A stretch of DNA of 64,000 nt from positions 62,001 through 126,000 of the forward strand of contig JBBSJP010000004.1 in the NCBI GenBank assembly GCA_038257155.1, written 5' to 3'. Position numbers and translations under genes: made by a program. The stretch is from JANJTY01 sp038257155 (GTDB taxonomy: Bacteria > Pseudomonadota > Gammaproteobacteria > Xanthomonadales > Xanthomonadaceae). This document shows positions 18,384-26,164 of this stretch, in pieces (within the stretch, counting starts at the first letter, position 1; each line of letters begins with the position of its first letter). Under the pieces are notes generated by a model, which saw nothing but the letters and a program-made list of their open reading frames with translations, was not told where the DNA came from and did no database searches.

Positions 18384-19592
18384 TCAGTTGAACGGTTCGA
18401 AACCATCGAAGAAGATTGCGTCCTGACCCGGCACAGCCTCGCCGCTCAGCTGGAAGTCCGTCTCACCCGAGGCGTTGCTGCCCAGGACAAAGCCTTGCTG
18501 GGCTGACCCTGCCTCGGTCGGCGCAAACAGGTAAGTCAGCGTGCAGCTCGCTCCAGCTCCAATCGTGAAGGGCAGCACGTTGCCGCAGCTGCCATCGTTG
18601 GTTCGAACGAAAGGATGCTCTGCCAGGGTCAACGAATCCACGTTCAATCGGGCATTTCCATTGTTGGCAAGCGTGATCGTGCCCACTGCACTGAGATCGC
18701 CAGCGGCGAGTGTGCCAAAGTCGATCGCGTTCGGATCAATGACCAGATTGCCCTGTATGCCCGTGCCGCTCAGATCGATGGTGCCGCTGCCCGGGGAATT
18801 CGCAGAGACGGTCAGCGTTTGCTCGGCCAAGCCCGTGGCCTGGGGACTGAAGCTGTAGTTGATGAGGCAATGGCCGCTGGCTTCGATGGTGATCGGAAGC
18901 CCTTCCGGGCAGGTTCCGCCGGCGCGGGCAAACGCTCCCGACGCTTCGGTCAGCACGGTGACCTCAAGACTGTCGGTGCCGTTGTTCGCCAGCATCAGCG
19001 TGAGCCCGTCGCTGACGCTGCCCACCACCACATTGCCAAAATCCAGGCTGGTCGGATCGATGAGCAGATGGCCCTGGATACCCGAGCCCATAAGCTCAAT
19101 GCTACCGCTGCCTGGAGCATCCGCAGTGACCGTCAGCAGCTGTTCGGCGAAGCCGATGACACTGGGACTGAAGGTGTAGGTCAACGTGCAGATCTCTGAG
19201 GCTGCGATCGTGATGGGCAGGGTGTCGGAACACGTGCCACCTGAGCGCGCAAAAGGCGCCGTCGGGGTGTCAAGCGCGGTGACATTCAGACTGGCTGTGC
19301 CGTTGTTGGATAGCGTCACCGTGGACTTGGCGCTGACGTTGCCGACCCGAACACCGCCAAAGTTGAGGCTGATCGGATCGATGAACAGGTTGCCTTTCAG
19401 GCCCATGACGAGTCCCGGTGCGGCGTCGGCCGATGGGGCGTTTGGTCTTGCAAGGGTTCGGGTCGAGGCGTGCGCCGTGACCGAGCCCGTCGCTGTGGAG
19501 TCTGCGGGCGCGCTCTGGGCGTATGCCCCGCTCAGGTCGAACAGCATCGCGACGAGCGCCGCAACGCAAACAGCTAGTAGTCTGGGGGTCAT
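18384..19592 (-). CDS. secreted protein with three ASPM/SPD2/Hydin-like repeats and FFDGFE tail
   Basis: A 402-residue exported protein. A signal peptide ends near GAYAQ; then three tandem Ig-like domains of about 105 residues each begin with GNLFIDPISLNFG, GHLLIDPTSLDFG and GNLVIDPNAIDFG. Each continues through LxNNGxxxLxV, a Cys pair (GGTCxxxLPITI...CxLxYxF) and GSxxLxGxGIQ, as in choice-of-anchor D / ASPM-SPD-2-Hydin domains. The Cys pair in each repeat suggests disulfides outside the cytoplasm. The C terminus is AIFFDGFEPFN. Upstream lies a 16-bp tandem repeat. Likely an adhesion or structural protein. Confidence 0.85.
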   Translation of the reverse strand: MTPRLLAVCVAALVAMLFDLSGAYAQSAPADSTATGSVTAHASTRTLARPNAPSADAAPGLVMGLKGNLFIDPISLNFGGVRVGNVSAKSTVTLSNNGTASLNVTALDTPTAPFARSGGTCSDTLPITIAASEICTLTYTFSPSVIGFAEQLLTVTADAPGSGSIELMGSGIQGHLLIDPTSLDFGNVVVGSVSDGLTLMLANNGTDSLEVTVLTEASGAFARAGGTCPEGLPITIEASGHCLINYSFSPQATGLAEQTLTVSANSPGSGTIDLSGTGIQGNLVIDPNAIDFGTLAAGDLSAVGTITLANNGNARLNVDSLTLAEHPFVRTNDGSCGNVLPFTIGAGASCTLTYLFAPTEAGSAQQGFVLGSNASGETDFQLSGEAVPGQDAIFFDGFEPFN

Positions 19593-19607
19593 GGTCCGTG
19601 CTTTTCG

Positions 19608-19639
19608 AATGTGATGACACTGCAATGTGATGACACTGC
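19608..19639. repeat. 16-bp perfect tandem direct repeat upstream of the ASPM-like gene
   Basis: AATGTGATGACACTGC occurs twice in immediate succession (19608-19623 and 19624-19639), starting 16 bp upstream of the ATG on the minus-strand side. The TGTGATGACAC core is nearly palindromic. It could be an activator or repressor site; no binder is identified. Confidence 0.6.
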
Positions 19640-20024
19640 ATCGTATGAGTCCGCACTCGACCTGCGTGCAGCGGTGTCATCGCTGTATCACGTTATCGAT
19701 GCGCCAGCGCAGCTTGGCAGAACGGCACCAGGTGGTCCGTGCGTTTTCGCACGGAGTGATCAACCTCCGCGCCCGGCTGTAGGTGGCGATGTAGGTTCAC
19801 TGCTGCAACATGGCAATCGCACCAGGAAAACGCCGTGCTCCCGCTATTCGAAAGGCAACCCAGCGTATGTCGAGCCCTGCTCCAGCAAGCTCATGTGTGG
19901 AGCGGGCCGGCGAGCCGCCCCTGCCGAAGGCGCCCGCTGCTGCAAGCCAGCCGCGCAAAAGCCCCACGTTTCGAGGTCGAAAGGAGTGACAATTGCCACT
20001 GACAGGGCCCCTGTGCCCGGCACT
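19640..20024. other. intergenic, 385 bp
   Basis: This lies between the tandem repeat and the stop of the DUF3228 gene. No open frame has a recognisable product, and no hairpin with a U-run was seen. It should carry the promoter for the ASPM-like gene. Confidence 0.4.
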
Positions 20025-20582
20025 TCATCCTCGCCAGTTGGCGTGTGTGTCCCAGAACGCCACGCTGCGCCGGTAGGCGTCGCGATCCAGCGCCACCGCC
20101 GAACCGCCCTCGTCCACACCCAGCGCATTGCGCATCATGGTGATCGGCGCCATGGGAATCTCCTCGGGCTCGGCTGTGTAGACACAGCCCACCACCCCCC
20201 AGTCCGACGTGATTGGCGTGCCTTCCCTTGCCAACTGCTCGCGGCTGTAGAGGATCACGACGAAGTAGTTGGCCACTTCCGGTTCCACACCTTCGAACCA
20301 GCGCACCAGCACGGGCAACTCATCCGATGAGCGCGACTCGTATGCCGAGCGCAGCTGGTGCTGGTTCTGTTCGGTGATGGGCAAGGTCAGGCAGCGTGTG
20401 GAGGTCCAGTTGCGGTGTACATGCAGCTGGCAGAACGGCGCATAGCCGTCGAGCACCTTGATTGGCGGCGAGGTGTTGATGTGCCTCTCGAAGGCTTCCG
20501 GGGTGCAGTCCTGGATCGTGTTGCGACGCGGCTCACGCGGGAACAGGCGGGTGCGGGCGAAGCGGGTAAGGACGATCGACAT
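20025..20582 (-). CDS. DUF3228 family protein
   Basis: A 185-residue cytoplasmic protein that matches the DUF3228 family along its length: RLFPREPRRNTIQDCTPEAFERHIN, KVLDGYAPFCQLHVHRNWTSTRC, PVLVRWFEGVEPEVANYFVVILYSREQL and EEIPMAPITMMRNALGVDEGG are the strongly conserved blocks. The biochemical function of the family is not established to my knowledge. Starts with ATG, no signal peptide, stands alone. Confidence 0.88.
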   Translation of the reverse strand: MSIVLTRFARTRLFPREPRRNTIQDCTPEAFERHINTSPPIKVLDGYAPFCQLHVHRNWTSTRCLTLPITEQNQHQLRSAYESRSSDELPVLVRWFEGVEPEVANYFVVILYSREQLAREGTPITSDWGVVGCVYTAEPEEIPMAPITMMRNALGVDEGGSAVALDRDAYRRSVAFWDTHANWRG

Positions 20583-20693
20583 GGTGCATGCGACAAATCA
20601 GTAAAGCGCGAGTATGCAGCACCTCGGCAAGGGCACGGCGATCAAACCAGATCATCCCTCATTGTCTGGCAGGTAGTGCCGCACTGACGCTGC

Positions 20694-21863
20694 TCATTGC
20701 GCATCCGGCACACGAACCCAGAGTGGCGCCAGATCGGCGCCCGGACTCCGGGTCACGCGGTGCACCTGGCTGCCATCCGCGCGCATGACATGGATCTCGC
20801 TGTTGTCGTCCGTGCGATCCGAATCAAACGCGATTAACTGGCCATCGGGAGACCAACTGGGATAACCCTCGCTTGCCGTACTGTTGGCGGTGAGGTTGCG
20901 GGCCTCTCCTGTTGCAATCGTGAGCGTCCAGATGTCGTAGTCCTGCTCGGGAAACTTGCGCATCCAGATGATCTGCGTCCCATCCGGCGAGAAACGCGCA
21001 GGCCCCTCGCCGCCGTACTCATGTGGGCTGAGCTGGTCATTGGAGGTATCGGCAGTCAACGCGCGGGCATTGCTTCCATCCGCATCGGCCAGCCAGATTT
21101 CCCAGGGGCCATCGCGGTCAGAGCGGAATAGAAGGTGTTTTCCATCGGGCGAGTACTGTGGATCGGCCGCGTTTCCCGCGCCGGTTTCCAGCAAATCCTG
21201 CAGACCACCGTCCTCCAGCCTTGCGATGCGCTTGCGACCATCGACCCGGACTTCGGCCAGGCACGGTGTGCCCTCTGGGTGGCAATCAATGAAGCCGTCG
21301 GCAAGCACCTCGGAAGCCAGCCGTTCGGCATGTTCCCCATCGCTGCGCAGGCGTTGACCTCGCCACCCCTTGGGTTCCTCGCCAGCGCGCGCGGTTGAAA
21401 GCGCGTACAGCATGTCGCCTCGCGCGCTCCAGGCCCATTCGTTGCTGCTTGCGGGCGTGATGCGATGTTCGCTGCCATCACGGTCCTGGCGAATCACGTC
21501 CCAATCGCCCGCGCGATTGGAGTTCCAGACAAGCTGCCACTCTCCATCGCCCAGACTCAGCGCGATGGATTCGCGTGCATCGGGGCGAGCGTCTGGCTGG
21601 TCTGCGGCACTCGCGCCAGGCTTTCGCGGCGGCCCTTCGGTGTGCGGCTGGGCCGTCGACGGATTCGCGTCTGCTTCCGTCGCAGGCGATTGCCGCACAG
21701 TTTCACTTTCCAGGGCGAAACCGGCAGCCGGCACCAGGACCAGCATCATCAGCAGAACCTGGCCCAGACGGCCTGACTCCGGTTGCCCGCCAGGTGCGGA
21801 CTTCGGAGTGTGCCCGGATTCGGGCAGCGCATTGGCTGACTTTGAAGCGACGATGTCACGCAT
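20694..21863 (-). CDS. TolB-like PD40 beta-propeller protein
   Basis: A protein of about 389 residues with a hydrophobic segment (GQVLLMMLVLVPAAGFALE) that looks like a signal peptide or anchor, then a Pro/Ala-rich linker and a six-bladed propeller with PD40/WD40-like signatures WQLVWNSNRAGDWDV, PQYSPDGKHLLFRSDRDG, ARFSPDGTQIIWMRKF and PSWSPDGQLIAFDSDR. Such domains act as periplasmic or surface binding modules. The start is uncertain: the frame stays open 153 codons further upstream, but that part overlaps the divergent DUF1203 gene and has shadow composition. It lacks the FxDGFE tail of its neighbours. Confidence 0.75.
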   Translation of the reverse strand: MRDIVASKSANALPESGHTPKSAPGGQPESGRLGQVLLMMLVLVPAAGFALESETVRQSPATEADANPSTAQPHTEGPPRKPGASAADQPDARPDARESIALSLGDGEWQLVWNSNRAGDWDVIRQDRDGSEHRITPASSNEWAWSARGDMLYALSTARAGEEPKGWRGQRLRSDGEHAERLASEVLADGFIDCHPEGTPCLAEVRVDGRKRIARLEDGGLQDLLETGAGNAADPQYSPDGKHLLFRSDRDGPWEIWLADADGSNARALTADTSNDQLSPHEYGGEGPARFSPDGTQIIWMRKFPEQDYDIWTLTIATGEARNLTANSTASEGYPSWSPDGQLIAFDSDRTDDNSEIHVMRADGSQVHRVTRSPGADLAPLWVRVPDAQ

Positions 21864-22133
21864 GGGCAGCACGCTGGCTTCTCCGAGCCATCCAGACACG
21901 CAGCCGCGGGAGAGGGCTGACGAGGCACGGTAGGCGTCGTGCATTGGGCGGGCGCCTTGCGATGGGTAGGACCCGAGTTTGCTTGATTTTCCTGCGGAAG
22001 AGGTACTTCTGGCGTGCCTGCTGTTCTTTGAGGAAGCCCAGGCCGTGCCGCAAAGTTCGCCGACCGAAAACGGCGAGCGCATTCGCATCGAGCAGAGCAG
22101 GATGGAATTCCAGTCCCGCCGGAGTGCACCACG

Positions 22134-22619
22134 ATGTCGTTTCAGGTTCTTGGTCTCGATCCTCAGCCGTTCTCGCATCTGTTCGACCTGTCGGATCAGC
22201 AGCTGCAGGCGATGGGTGCGACACGCCGCACTGCCGGCAGCAATCCCGGCTATCCGTGTCGGGTCAGCCTGCAGGATGCCGAAGTCGGGGAAGAGGTGAT
22301 TCTGCTGAACTTCGCGCACCATCCGGTGGCTTCGCCGTACCGGGCCGCAGGCCCCATCTACATCCGTCGCCGCGCACCACCGCGCAAACTGGGGCCGGGA
22401 GAGCTGCCGGACTGCGTGATTCGCCGCTTGATCTCACTGCGGGCTTATGACGCGAACCATGAGATGGTGTCGGCCCACGTCGCCGAAGGCCGCAGGCTTA
22501 CGGCCGTGATTCTGCAGGAGTTCGAAGATCCCGCGGTGGAGTACCTTCATCTGCACAACGCGGGGGCGGGATGCTATTCCTGCAAGGTGGTTCGCGCCGG
22601 ATCCTTCGCGCCGGCTTGA
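22134..22619 (+). CDS. DUF1203 family protein
   Basis: A 161-residue protein with the conserved blocks of DUF1203: SFQVLGLDPQPFSHLFDLSDQQL, GYPCRVSLQDAEVGEEVILLNFAHHPVASPYRAAGPIYIR and VEYLHLHNAGAGCYSCKVVR. The family has no established activity that I know of. GGAG precedes the ATG. Divergent from the TolB-like gene; no signal peptide, so probably cytoplasmic. Confidence 0.88.
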   Translation: MSFQVLGLDPQPFSHLFDLSDQQLQAMGATRRTAGSNPGYPCRVSLQDAEVGEEVILLNFAHHPVASPYRAAGPIYIRRRAPPRKLGPGELPDCVIRRLISLRAYDANHEMVSAHVAEGRRLTAVILQEFEDPAVEYLHLHNAGAGCYSCKVVRAGSFAPA

Positions 22620-22804
22620 CGTCCTGCAATAGCCGAGGCTGTGGCCTGGACAGAGCATTTTCATGCACGATTCGCAGCCGGCAATTCAGGCCGCTGACCC
22701 GTGCCGCCAATTGACGGCAGCGCCGAGACGGGTAACGTGTCGATACGGGGGTGGCGCGGGGAGGCGCCAGTGGCCTGGGCGGCAAAGGCCGCGGCGCTGC
22801 CGGT

Positions 22805-22880
22805 GTAGGGCGGATCTTGATCCGCCGCCGCGTCGATGCACGGCATGGCACCTAGCCTCCTGGCACCCCGCAACGGTGCC
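22805..22880. repeat. interspersed palindromic repeat, copy A
   Basis: TAGGGCGGATCTTGATCCGCC is followed by GCCGCGTCGATGCACGGCATGGCACC and CCCGCAACGGTGCCCTCC. The same order of blocks recurs at 25847-25937, 3 kb away on the other side of a two-gene cassette. Confidence 0.65.
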
Positions 22881-22933
22881 CTCCCACAGAATGAAACCCG
22901 TTCCCCTACGCAGCGAAAGCCGCAGCGCATGAC

Positions 22934-22972
22934 AAAGAAAGGACCGGCGTGGTTCGTCACCGCGCCGCTCCC
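22934..22972 (-). terminator. intrinsic terminator of the collagen-like gene
   Basis: On the minus strand a hairpin with an 11-of-13 paired stem (GGAGCGGCGCGGT / ACCACGCCGGTCC) and loop GACGA is followed by TTTCTTT. It closely resembles the terminator at 26099-26135. Confidence 0.6.
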
Positions 22973-23050
22973 GATGAGCGGCGTGCTTGGAATCGAGAAC
23001 TGCCGGGGACGGTAGCACCGTCCGCGGCTGGTGGTTTCACTGCGCTGGAA

Positions 23051-24904
23051 TCAGGGTTCCTGCTTGGCGGCGTGGTTCACTTCCGGTGCCTTGTCGAAGC
23101 GCAGGCGCTGGCCATCCCACCAGACCTGCTTGCCCTGTACCGAGGGATCGCCATCGTTCACCATTACCGCTTTCAGCTGCGCATCAAAATCGCCGCTGGC
23201 TAGCTCGGCAGGCAGTGCCTCGACCTTGCTGGCATCCATCCGGCTGCCCACGGCAATCCAGCTGAAGTTCACTGCATCCTTGCCGCTGGCATCGACCACG
23301 GTAAAGCCGTTGCGCTCGATGCTCTTGATATAGAGCTGGGCTGGCGAGCCCACGGCGCTGACAGTGACATCGGGTGCGGCACCCAGCATCGATGCATAGG
23401 CCGAGCTGAACCCCACGAACATCGTGCCGTTGCGGGTCTGCCCCTTGCCGTTGTCGTACACCTTGAGTTCGGGCGACGTCACCGCGTAAGCGGCGACACG
23501 CTCGGCTCCTTCAGCGTTGCTGGTGGGCACCATGTCGGCCGAGTAACCGCTGGTGAACACATTGCCGACGTTGTAGGTGGCGAACATTTTGCCACTGCTG
23601 ACGCTGCCCATCAGTTCGCCATGCGACCAGGAGCCGATGGTGCCGCCGAAGAACCCACCGCCGATGCCCTGCTTTTCAACGCCTTCATTGGGCATTCCTG
23701 AAACCAGTCCGGCGCCGCTGGCGTAGGCCGAGCTGCCGTAGACGCCAAAGTTGGTGGATGCGCTGGACCTGTAGCCCAGGGAACCCCAATAGGTGCCCCC
23801 CTGATCGGCACCCAGTACGCCACCAGTGCGGTTGTAGTCGTTGTAGCTGTAACCCGCCACGCCGAAGGTGTAGACGTCGCCCCAGAAGTTGTAGCCTGCC
23901 GTGGCGGAGTTGGACGTGCTGGGGGTGTAACCGGTTCCGTCGTTCTGCGAGTCGCGCGTGCGATAACCGTACACTGAGTGCTGACCGTCGCCGGTGGCTG
24001 TCAGTTGCTGCCGGTAGACATAGAGCTGAGCTGTAGCCAGTGGCAACGTGGCGCCGATACTGCTGCTGGTGCCGTTGTCCTGCATCAGGGAATTGCCGAG
24101 ATTGGTCGTGCCAGTGAATTTCGCAACATAATTGGTCGTGCCGTTGGCGGTGCCGGGACCCGCAGGGCCTTGGGGACCGGCAGGGCCGGCAGGACCGATG
24201 GGACCATCGGCGCCCGTATCGCCTTGCGGCCCGACGGGGCCGGTATCGCCTTGTGGGCCGATAGGCCCGGTGTCGCCCTGCGGGCCGATGGGTCCGGTAT
24301 CGCCTTGTGGGCCGATAGGCCCGGTGTCGCCCTGCGGGCCGATGGGTCCGGTATCGCCTTGTGGGCCGATGGGCCCGGTGTCGCCCTGCGGACCGATGGG
24401 CCCGGTGTCGCCTTGCGGACCGATAGGTCCAGTGTCGCCCTGTGGCCCGATAGGTCCGGAGTCGCCTTGCGGGCCGATGGGTCCAGTGTCGCCCTGTGGA
24501 CCGACAGGCCCGGTATCGCCCTGCGGCCCGGAGTTGCCGTCGAGAGCCCACTGCGCCACCGGCGCGGTCGAGATTGGTTGACGCGGCAGGGTTACGCCGT
24601 CAACCACGGTTTCCAGGTACAACTGACTGCCGGTAAATGCACCCGGAAACGCCAGGTTGATGCTGAAGATGCCGTTCACCACGGGGTAATCCGCTTCGGT
24701 GATGGTGGCACCAACCTGAGCGCCGGCGACCGGGTCATCCCACAGTCTGAACTCGAGGTCGAAGCCCCCGTTGGCCAGCACGCCGGCCTGTTCCAGGCGG
24801 CCTTGATAGACGAAGTCAGGCAACTGTGGCGGCACGACGCCAGCCGTGGCCGTCTGCAGGGCGAGACCCATTAGCAACGCGATGAGCAATCGATTCTTTT
24901 TCAT
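23051..24904 (-). CDS. secreted collagen-like / tail-fibre-like protein
   Basis: A 617-residue exported protein. A signal peptide ends near QTATAG. An N-terminal module follows (about residues 30-125: FVYQGRLEQAGVLANGGFD ... LPRQPISTAPVAQWALDG). Thirteen GPQGDTGPI-type nonapeptides form a collagen triple-helix segment (about residues 126-242). NYVAKFTGTTNLGNSLMQD then starts a tail-fibre-like C-terminal region rich in Gly, Tyr and Ser that ends with an IKSIERNGFTVVDASGKDAVNFSWIAVG segment. The N-terminal module is homologous to that of the gene at 29236. Its ATG overlaps the stop of the small upstream gene (ATGA). Likely trimeric and surface-exposed; ligand unknown. Confidence 0.82.
   Translation of the reverse strand: MKKNRLLIALLMGLALQTATAGVVPPQLPDFVYQGRLEQAGVLANGGFDLEFRLWDDPVAGAQVGATITEADYPVVNGIFSINLAFPGAFTGSQLYLETVVDGVTLPRQPISTAPVAQWALDGNSGPQGDTGPVGPQGDTGPIGPQGDSGPIGPQGDTGPIGPQGDTGPIGPQGDTGPIGPQGDTGPIGPQGDTGPIGPQGDTGPIGPQGDTGPIGPQGDTGPVGPQGDTGADGPIGPAGPAGPQGPAGPGTANGTTNYVAKFTGTTNLGNSLMQDNGTSSSIGATLPLATAQLYVYRQQLTATGDGQHSVYGYRTRDSQNDGTGYTPSTSNSATAGYNFWGDVYTFGVAGYSYNDYNRTGGVLGADQGGTYWGSLGYRSSASTNFGVYGSSAYASGAGLVSGMPNEGVEKQGIGGGFFGGTIGSWSHGELMGSVSSGKMFATYNVGNVFTSGYSADMVPTSNAEGAERVAAYAVTSPELKVYDNGKGQTRNGTMFVGFSSAYASMLGAAPDVTVSAVGSPAQLYIKSIERNGFTVVDASGKDAVNFSWIAVGSRMDASKVEALPAELASGDFDAQLKAVMVNDGDPSVQGKQVWWDGQRLRFDKAPEVNHAAKQEP
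24179..24529 (-). repeat. 27-bp collagen-type tandem repeat array, 13 units
   Basis: Thirteen head-to-tail 27-bp units coding GPQGDTGPI with few amino-acid changes (Val for Ile, Ser for Thr). Synonymous changes are scattered, so purifying selection acts on the peptide, yet units are similar enough for slippage or recombination to change the copy number. Confidence 0.9.
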
Positions 24905-25296
24905 GGTGCGCAAGCCCCTTTGGGAATGGCGTTGAGGTTGACGGCGGTTTCAAAACCATCTTCGAAAATGTTGTCTGACTGCGGTGGTGGATCGGGAAGC
25001 GTGGCCGGGAAGCCAGTCACCATGCGCCAATCGGCTTCCGACACCGACCCCACGGCAGGTTCACCGATGGTGTATGTCAGCTCGAATCCGGGGCAGGTGA
25101 TGACGCCGCCGGCCGGAGCAATGGTCGGGTTGGACAGGGTTAAGGCCGGATCTCCGGCCTTCGCTGGTGCCGTCAGGCAAAGCGCGAGGGCAAGAGCGCC
25201 CAGGATCAGTGCGGTCTCGGGCAGGAATTGCCGAATCCGGGTGCGTGAGCCACCCGGCGATGCGCTCCGAATTCTCGAATGGAAGCGGACAGGCAT
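24901..25296 (-). CDS. small secreted protein with FEDGFE tail, first gene of cassette 1
   Basis: A 131-residue protein. The signal peptide (ETALILGALALALCLTAPAKAG) is followed by a single small domain with a Cys and the ITCPGFELTYTIGEPAVGSVSEADWRMVTGFPA segment, then DNIFEDGFETAVN and a short Cys-containing end. It is paralogous to the product of 30567-30872 (shared IGxPxxG, GFxA and IFxDxFE). AGG precedes the chosen ATG; frames extend 26 codons further. Its stop overlaps the collagen-like gene by ATGA, so translation is coupled. Function unknown; position and paralogy suggest a helper or anchor for the large partner. Confidence 0.7.
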   Translation of the reverse strand: MPVRFHSRIRSASPGGSRTRIRQFLPETALILGALALALCLTAPAKAGDPALTLSNPTIAPAGGVITCPGFELTYTIGEPAVGSVSEADWRMVTGFPATLPDPPPQSDNIFEDGFETAVNLNAIPKGACAP

Positions 25297-25721
25297 GTTG
25301 GCCTCGATGGTTGGGGTGGGTGCCGATAAGACAGATCCGCCCATCGCAGGTGCGATGCGACAGATGTCCTGCATGACGCTCCGACAAAGTGGCGCAGAGC
25401 CTGCACGACTGGCCCCGCGAGGGGCGTCAGCAGGATGTCCAACCTGTCTTCAATCGGGGGGACCGAGAATTCGATGCGTGATTCGCGTTGCGGCTGCGAA
25501 CGCGCACGATGGACTGGCCGAACAAGACTGTGGCGCTGTCGGAATCCCGAGCAGCACCAAGCCGCGCACTTTTGAGTGCGTGAACGTCATTGGCTTTCCC
25601 CCTGGCGCGGAACCGCGCCTTCGAACAGCGTGTCATGTTCGCTCTGAGATTGTCCAGAGGTCCTACACGCTTTGCTCACAATTGCAAAGAAAAAACGCCA
25701 GTCGCCCTGCACTGTGCAGGG

Positions 25722-25980
25722 ACGCATCAAGTCGCGCCCTCCAATAGCAGGGCGTTGCGCTGTGGGTTGGTGGAGGGCGCGGCTCGCGCGGCGCTGCAGT
25801 TCGATGTCGGAAACCTGAAAGGCAACGAACGGATCAGGCCACCCCTGGAGGGCGAATCTTGATCCGCCGCGGCGTAGCCGTATGGCATGGCACCGAGTCG
25901 CCCGACACCGCGTAACGGCGCATCAAGATGCGCCCTACAACAGCGGGGCGTTGCGCAGAGGGTTGGGAGGCGCAGCGACT
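25722..25980. repeat. interspersed repeat cluster, copy B
   Basis: CGCATCAAG-N2-GCGCCCT followed by GGGCGTTGCGC and GGGTTGG occurs at 25722-25770 and again, slightly diverged, at 25918-25967. Between them, GGGCGAATCTTGATCCGCC (25850-25868) pairs as an inverted repeat with GGCGCATCAAGATGCGCCC (25917-25935). The block order of 25847-25937 matches copy A at 22805. Confidence 0.65.
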
Positions 25981-26098
25981 TCCATTTGCGGCTGTCCAAG
26001 GTCCCTGGCTCGATGGGCGCCGTCCGTCCGGGCGCCGCTGATCCGGGGCTGGCCTCCGACTGGCAGTAGGAACACTGCAGTGCGGCCAGCCGAACCAT

Positions 26099-26135
26099 AA
26101 AAAAGGGCCGGCGCGGTTCGTCACCGCGCCGGCCC
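26099..26135 (-). terminator. strong intrinsic terminator of the RTX/CHRD gene
   Basis: On the minus strand a perfect 13-bp stem (GGGCCGGCGCGGT / ACCGCGCCGGCCC) with loop GACGA is followed by TTTTTT, 30 bp past the stop codon. Confidence 0.92.
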
Positions 26136-26164
26136 CGACTTGATGCTTGTCGGTACTCAGTCGC

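Larger units (their letters stand above)
22620..23050. other. intergenic, 431 bp, with repeat and terminators
   Basis: It holds an interspersed palindromic repeat copy (22805-22880), the terminator of the collagen-like gene (22934-22972) and a second small hairpin with GGACGGT/ACCGTCC arms (23008-23024). No coding frame is supported. Confidence 0.55.
25297..26164. other. intergenic, 868 bp, repeat-rich
   Basis: The longest gene-free stretch. It contains two direct copies of a 48-bp element (25722 and 25918), an inverted palindromic repeat (25847-25937) and the terminator at 26099-26135. Open frames on both strands have no recognisable product. The promoter for cassette 1 should be near its right-hand part, but no good match was seen. 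Confidence 0.55.

Noticed and set aside
24179..24529. Regular 27-bp repeats resembling a CRISPR array
   Set aside because: Units are contiguous without spacers and code uninterrupted Gly-x-y collagen sequence in frame.
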